Assembly: GCA_015680685.1 (NCBI GenBank) | Contig: MNCI01024313.1 | Coordinates: 82,203-144,822 of the forward strand | Direction of reading: 5' to 3' | Source of the DNA: Gnetum montanum | Lineage: Eukaryota > Streptophyta > Gnetopsida > Gnetales > Gnetaceae | Length of the DNA: 62,620 nucleotides | Part shown: positions 56,821 to 62,620 of the stretch, one piece after another | Numbering within the stretch: position 1 is the first letter of the stretch | Layout of the letters: the number at the start of each line of letters is the position of its first letter | Made by a program: the position numbers and the translations under genes | The notes under the pieces: generated by a model | What the model saw: only the letters and a program-made list of their open reading frames with translations | The model's database searches: none | Told to the model about the DNA's origin: nothing

Positions 56821-59660
56821 AGGACCAACCCAACTAGGGTGAAAATGACCTAGAGCTAGAAGGAAGTAGCAAGAGTAAGCTCAAGAACAGGTAGTAGAAA
56901 CTCATGCAATGGGACCTCTTTAGGATGAGCCCAAAGTGGAATCTATTCAATAGATTCTCAAGGAAGTGACTATAATGAAACAATCTCATTAAGATGAGGT
57001 GCCAAGACCGGTGCAAAGACTTGAGGTCACATTAACTCAAGCCTACCTTGATTAGATCAAGCTTAATAACATCCAACATTCAGTTCTCAAAGAATTGAAC
57101 TTTGGACCACTCTTAGAACACACTCCATAAAAAGTCAAGAGGTAGTTGCAAAACTCTCCTATGAGGTTAATAATCACTTCAGGTGAGGAGTGGTACATCG
57201 GAGAGACATGTCTCTTCTGAAATGGTAAGTGGGTGGGAGCCACTATGAAGATCAAGAACATTTAGGTGTCCTACTTAGTAGAAGCTATTGCATAGGCCTT
57301 GGGGTTACTTGATATTATAACAAATATGGTATGGATATTTACACAAGAAGACCCATAGGGAAATAAGAAGTGGAGACAATGAAGTTATGGAGTGGACTAC
57401 AAGGACTATGGTGCACTCAACCCCGTAGATCATGTATATTTCAAGATAGCAGCCTATCACCTCAATTCTATGGTGAGGTCCAGTAAAGTGACTACCTTCT
57501 CTACCCATGTATGTGCTACTATGAGTGGAAAATTCCTTGTGAACCTTCCATAGTTGATTTATCTAGAGAAAGGTAAGTAATTTAAGAAAAACGAATGTGG
57601 AAGAAATGTCTTACCTTTTTCCTACCTCATCAGAAAATTATGCAAAAGGGAAAGAATAGTTTACTATGCCAATGATGCACTCTAGCATACTCCTTCTTTC
57701 TCTTGGGTAGAAATGATGAAGAATAAGACCCCTTCCACAACCAAGGAAGAGGAGTAGCAACCACCACCTCCACCTCCCACTCATGAAATAACATCAAAGT
57801 GCCACACTACCCTTAAATAAATGCACATGATTCTAGAATAGCCCTTGTGTGGGCATGAGCAATGATCAGGAATGAGTGATGGCAATCCATGTTTGTATCA
57901 TCTACTGATGAGTCTCATCAATGAAGTGGCTCAAACCATTAGCCATATGGAGGGAGGTGGACCAATATTTTCAACCCAAAGAATGCAGCTACCCATGAGA
58001 TCGAATCTTAGCATCCAAGAGGTGATGATCTCTCTCTTACAATAGCAGCAATTCGTAGACATCTCTAGGAATGCTACTACCTTCTTGATGCATCTAAAGG
58101 AGGGTAAGAGGACAACTATCTTGGTGATGCAGCACCATGGACAAGAGATAGCACCAAAGATTATTACTGATAGAATTTCGGAAGCATTAAACCCACCTAT
58201 GGTGTTTGTACTAGATGTTTTTGCACTTAGAGATGTGTAGATGTTCATAGGAATATTTATTAGCAAATTAAGTGCACCCCAACATGAAGAGTGGCTAGAT
58301 CAACTAGTGGAAACTAGGCAAACAATTCCAAATGTCTTTGACCTTCTAGACATAATCACTGCAATCCATTCAAAGTTACTGGAACCACAGGGAAAATGCA
58401 TTATCATGGAAGGATAACTTGAAATATCTTTGACTTAAAATGAACACCTAGTTGTGGAAGTTGTTAAATTAAAAGCCCACCTTGCTAATATTGTGCTTCT
58501 CAACCCTACACCAACCCATGATGAAGCTATTCAACAAATTCAAAAAAAAAAAGCTCAATAAGGCTAGGTATGTAACGGAGATAATAATTTTTGATCAATC
58601 CTTGGTTGATGTCACCATGCACAATATCCAAAAGGTCTTAGATAAGACTCCCCAAAAGAATGCCATCTTGATTACAAAAAATCATTGCCTACAAAATGTT
58701 GATGTGCAAAACCACCAAATGCAAGATTTCATCCATCAACAACAAGAGTAGCTAACCAAAGTAAACACTAAACTAAGGAGATTGATAGCCAAAAATAGAA
58801 ATCTCCCCATGAAGGAAGTTTCATCCTTTCACGAAAAATTTTCTATAGAGGTATCCACTTGGAAAATCGAGGCTCTCAAAATTGAGAGAGTCAAAAATCA
58901 CTATAGAGATCAAGTTGATCTATAGAAAGAAATCAATGAAAAACATATTAAGATGATGAATGCAAAAGTTAGTGAGATCCTTTAGAAGCTTAAATAAGGA
59001 GGAGATGTCTGGCAGCCTACCTTTGATGGGCTCAATGACTACAAGGTAAAAATCCACATGAATGAGCTATAGATCAAGGAGATGATGAAGTACATGGATT
59101 TTTCCAATCTCTATTATGCAATTTGGGCAATGATAATTGTTAGATGGTTGTGGTATAAATTGGAGAAATAGGTGGCTAGTTTGTACTTTTTGTATGAGGC
59201 TAAGTACAAGCATCACAAAGACACTAAGCAAAAGCTTGAGGTTGCAAATGTAGAATTCGATGTTCACAAGCAATGCTTCATTGATCAATAGTATATAGCT
59301 AAGAACCTAACAAAGAGAGTAAGTAACTACTAGAACCTGTAGAATGTAATAAAGACGTTTGATGTTGAATGTAAAATTTTTGTCACTTAGTTAATCAATG
59401 TGAAGGAGTTATTTTCCATACTACCCTATGCTTGGGATGTTTCAACACCGGTCCACATTTGCAATGTGGCATGGACCATGAATAATCCTAGGAGTGAGGA
59501 GAAGAAGATGAAGGCATTTTTGGACACCTTCCATTTTCCATCAAAACCTGTAGCTATTATAGGACAATCATAACTACCTCAACCACCATGTGCACTTGAA
59601 GTAGAAAAAGGTCCTTCAAAGCCTCAAGAACCTCCATTTCCTAGGACCATTTGAACTTCT
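56821..59660 (+). pseudogene. Post-pol reading frame of G5, function unknown
   Basis: Homologous to 18052-20715 of G1. Islands: VPRPVQRLEVTLTQAYLD (57000-57054), SGEEWYIGETCLF (57178-57217), HVYFKIAAYHLNSMVRSSKV (57432-57490), SGKFLVNLP then LIYLEKGK (57529-57575), NECGRNVLPFSYLIRKL (57592-57645), and a proline-rich stretch (57757-57783). A long hydrophilic, coiled-coil-like part follows, with an open frame at 58482-58751 (KKKKLNKARYVTEIIIFDQS, then NIQKVLDKTPQKNAILITKN). It ends proline-rich near 59640. No membrane or signal segment is evident. I do not recognise a domain. Confidence 0.6.
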
Positions 59661-59908
59661 TCCTTGTCTTCATGTCATTAGAGAATTTTGTTTGTTTGTT
59701 CTTTTTGTCTCACTGTTCAATTTTGTTATCCTAAACAACAAAATTTTGTAACGATTGATTGTAATTCTATACACTTAGGCACTTAGTGTTTGTTCATGTG
59801 TGTTGTGCTTATGTACATTAGTATAGTTAATAATCCCATACCTTTCCAAAATTTTGTAAGAAACTCTTTCCTCATTTGATTCAATTGAGGACTATTTTTC
59901 TTTTAGTT

Positions 59909-59917
59909 GTGGGGGTA
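59909..59917 (+). other. Polypurine tract of G5
   Basis: GTGGGGGTA lies immediately before TGATGAGTCAC. Confidence 0.88.
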
Positions 59918-60504
59918 TGATGAGTCACATTTTTTTGGGTCTTTTTGATGCATTTTCTTAGGTTCCATTGATGAGGCCTTGCCAATGTGGCCCTGTCAAT
60001 GTGATCCCATTGACATGACTATATGAACATGGGATTTGATGCATTGATGTGGCCTCATTAACATAGTGTTTATTATTGCCTATAAATATGTGCTCACCCA
60101 CCATGTTTATATCATCTTTCATCATAGTTCTAGTGGAGCTCTTGTAGTTTTGTCACTTGAAAGATAGAATACTTTTCTAAGCTCCCATAGTAGGAGTCAA
60201 AGAGTGTGTGGATCTTTATTTGAGCTCTATTGTACCTGAGCATGATAGTGTGTGTGGCAATAAATATGAGCTCTTTTAGAAACCTTGCAATACTTTAAAA
60301 TAAATTAATTGTTTATTTATGCATTTAATGTTTTATGCAATTTCCTTTAATTTTTTTAAGTAATTAAGCAAAATTAAGCTAAGTAAATAGTGATTATTTA
60401 AGCACATAAGTATGATCACTTTGAACATACACTTGGTGCTTGAAGATCTGAGTAATGCTTAACATTTGGTAACCTAGTAGTGTTAAACATGTTCAAGATG
60501 TGTA
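59918..60504 (+). repeat. 3' LTR of G5, truncated at an N
   Basis: It starts TGATGAGTCACATT, has U3 TGATGTGG-like units (59985-60065) and TATAAATA (60081-60088). It breaks at AAGATGTGTA before the N at 60505. Its missing end is probably the inverted contig 60506-60680. Confidence 0.88.
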
Positions 60505-60505
60505 N

Positions 60506-60680
60506 TTATGTCGTTCCTTATTGTAACACATACATATATGATGAGCAATGAGTAGGCCATATGCCCAACCATATGAATCACTAAGCATTGACATGCAATC
60601 TGGTTGAATTCTATGGACTTATAGCCTTCTAAGTACACTAGTCTTTAGGAAGTGAAACTAATCATTGCAATTGTTATCTT
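60506..60680 (-). other. Single-N-bounded contig with inverted LTR end
   Basis: 60539-60680 starts TGATGAGCAATGAG and is the reverse complement of a G1-type LTR end (compare 21735-21854: TATAGCCTTCTAAGTACACT near 60622). It is bounded by N at 60505 and 60681. Confidence 0.85.
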
Positions 60681-60681
60681 N

Positions 60682-61453
60682 GAGAATAAGGAATACCTAT
60701 AATATGTATCACCAACAAAAGAATCCTAACTCTTTCAAATGGTACCTATAAAGAGAAAATTAATTCTTGTTCGTAAGGATTGATGAAGCTAAGTTACTCT
60801 CAAATATGTCTAGCACCAATGAAAGGATTGGAGCATCAAGGACCTATAACGAAATATTGAAAAATGTATGCATAATGAGTTTGTATCGTAGTAAGTAAAT
60901 AACAAAGTAAGCATGCATTCATATGACAACTAATGATAGTTATCATAACTTAGCTGTAGATCATGAAATAAGTCTAAAGTACTCTAGCCCATGTAAGACT
61001 AAGGATACATTAAAGAAGAATATTCCAACCATCATCAACAGTAAGTTTGAGAATCCATGATGTTAATGTGTACTACAATAATATAAAAGTTATAACATTA
61101 TCAAAGGAAGAAGAAATACAACTAAAACACAATAATTTCTTACAAACTTAGTCTAAAGTTACTACAAGTCCAATGATGATATTTCTAGATATTATAATTA
61201 ACTAAATTTAGAACTAGTACTAGTTATATTCTATCTAAAATAGTTTATGAATAGTATAAAACTAAGAAACACTTCAATTGTGATTATATTTATTTCATTA
61301 AAAGATTTATAAGTAATACAATATATAATACTCATAATCATAGAAACTATTACAAACATTAATTACCTTATAGTTTAGAGTTTATAAATACTTCCTTCAC
61401 TTTAAGAACATATATCCTAGTATATCAAAGCTATTGAAAGAAGGCATGTAATG
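60682..61453. other. No recognisable feature
   Basis: AT-rich sequence between the G5 and G6 regions. Nothing is supported. Confidence 0.4.
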
Positions 61454-62342
61454 TGATAAGTAATGAATGTTCCCTATGGTTAACCACATGAGTCACAAGC
61501 ATGTGCATGTGATCTAGTCAAATTTCATGGAAGTTTGGGCTAATAGTATCTTAGATAATTAAACATTATGTTGTTTCTTATTGTCTTTCCAATCATCACA
61601 TATGCTAGCTTGGTGGCTATGGTTAGGTAAGATTGAGGTATAAGATATTTTTATTTTTTGTTTTTATTATTAAAATATTAAAATAGAAAAGAGATAAAAA
61701 TATTAATTTTTAGTCTAACTATGGAAGTGAGAGTAGACTAAACTATCCTAAGCATAGAGCATCCATCCCTACTTTTTGTATACATCTTGAACCTATATTA
61801 ACATTCCTAGGTTACCAAGCCTTTACTGCTAGGTGTACCAAATATTCATTGCTAGGATGGCTAAGCATTAATATATCATATTCGAAGTGTATGTACATTG
61901 TTACAAAATAAAATGTTAATTTCCTATGTGCAAAAAAGTAAAATGCATTAAAGTAAAGTGATTTAAAATAAACTAAGTGCTAACCTAAGTAATGCAATGG
62001 AATGAATTAATCTCAATTTTATTGTCGTCATGTAGAAGCATCAAAGTACATCATGCACTCAAATAAAACTCTATAAAATCAACTCAATCCATGTTGCAGG
62101 TACTCATAGGGAAATTTGGCTAAGTCCTATAGAAGAAACTTGCTAGAGACTAGCTAGTACAATGACCAAAGATGCCATAAACTTGATAGGTAATTCATAT
62201 TTATAATCATTTACTATAATTATGACATTGTATTTCTTAGCTTACAATATTGTAGATGTGATATAGCAAATACAATATCATATATGTGATACAGTAGATA
62301 CAAAACTGTGGGTGATATATTATCTTACTAGTATAATTTTCA
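61454..62342 (-). repeat. 3' LTR of gypsy element G6
   Basis: It starts TGATAAGTAATGAATG and runs in register with the G2 LTRs (GTTACCAAGCC near 61812, CCTAGCATAGAGCATCC-like blocks). It ends with decayed GATATC-type palindromes (GATGTGATATAGC, 62252-62300) and CA at 62341-62342. The orientation (U5 end at left) makes the element minus strand. Confidence 0.75.
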
Positions 62343-62620
62343 TACTTTATAATATCTTCATGACTCACTAAAATATTATCCTCAAGTTGTACAAGATGGA
62401 CAAAGTTCATTAGAAAAAATTATGGGATGATGAAGACTAGAATGATTGGCATGATAAAATTTATTTAAGTAGATGTATGACAAATTAACAAAAAGACTAG
62501 ACAAACATCAAAGTTTATAAAATTGTAGAACTCTTTAAAAATCCACTGATGATGAATCTTTATATTAGTTTATTATATTGGCACTTCTTTTTTTATGAAA
62601 AAATTTTAAAGGATGAACTA
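62343..62620 (-). mobile_element. Interior of G6, runs off the window
   Basis: CTTCATGACTCACTAAAATA followed by ATCCTCAAG (62362-62397) corresponds to the PPT-proximal sequence of G2 (4260-4290). No coding is visible before the window ends. Confidence 0.55.

Larger units (their letters stand above)
46495..60504 (+). mobile_element. Gypsy element G5 (Athila/Tat-like), chimeric
   Basis: This is the most complete gypsy copy in the window: partial 5' LTR, PBS, gag, protease, RT, RNase H, integrase, a second RNase H end plus integrase, 3' region, U3-like internal segment, post-pol frame, PPT and part of the 3' LTR. The first integrase resembles G3, the second resembles G1, so the copy looks recombinant. 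All coding parts are decayed. The right end is lost at the N at 60505. Confidence 0.9.

Overview
The window looks like intergenic DNA from a large, repeat-rich seed-plant genome. A gymnosperm would fit the many old, heavily decayed LTR retrotransposons, but the species cannot be read from the sequence. I see no intact host gene. Nearly all recognisable coding sequence is retrotransposon relic, broken by stops and frameshifts, many of them C-to-T or G-to-A changes as expected from long-term cytosine methylation.

Layout, left to right. (1) Positions 1-25212 are a nest four levels deep. A minus-strand Ty3/gypsy element (G3, visible 21855-25212) was entered by a plus-strand gypsy element (G1, <1-2345 and 13840-21854). 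G1 was hit in its reverse transcriptase by a minus-strand non-autonomous LTR element (E2, 2346-13839, duplication GATGA). E2 was in turn hit by a minus-strand gag-protease gypsy derivative (G2, 3439-10435, duplication ATCTT). E2 carries, in its own sense orientation, an intronless decayed copy of a CCR4/CNOT6-type deadenylase gene, and G2 splits that copy. (2) Positions 25213-30460 are a plus-strand gypsy derivative (G4) without pol, containing a solo LTR (26969-27962). (3) Positions 30461-33918 are a minus-strand Ty1/copia gag relic with PBS and probable 5' LTR. (4) Positions 34101-38817 are a minus-strand Ty1/copia element with both LTRs, PBS and PPT. It contains a 746-base contig bounded by single Ns that looks misplaced and inverted. 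(5) Positions 41010-45480 hold two LINE relics of opposite strand; the minus one has an L1-like ORF1, endonuclease and RT. (6) Positions 46495-60504 are a long plus-strand gypsy element (G5) whose RNase H-integrase block occurs twice, from two different subfamilies. (7) Positions 61454-62620 are the 3' LTR and start of the interior of another minus-strand gypsy element (G6).

The gypsy copies G1-G6 appear to be one extended family of Athila/Tat type: no chromodomain seen, a tRNA-Asp-like PBS where the PBS is visible, LTRs of about 0.8-0.9 kb starting TGATRA and usually ending YTCATCA, and a GGGGGTA or similar polypurine tract. Comparing copies shows two things worth attention. A large post-pol reading frame of unknown function is shared by G1 and G5, with a fragment in G4. 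Between pol and that frame lies a short LTR-U3-like segment, with a TATA box in G3 and G5, which could be a second promoter.

Five single-N joints and a 505-base gap are present. Three of the regions around single Ns show exact or near-exact duplicate or inverted sequence, so they should be treated as assembly joins.
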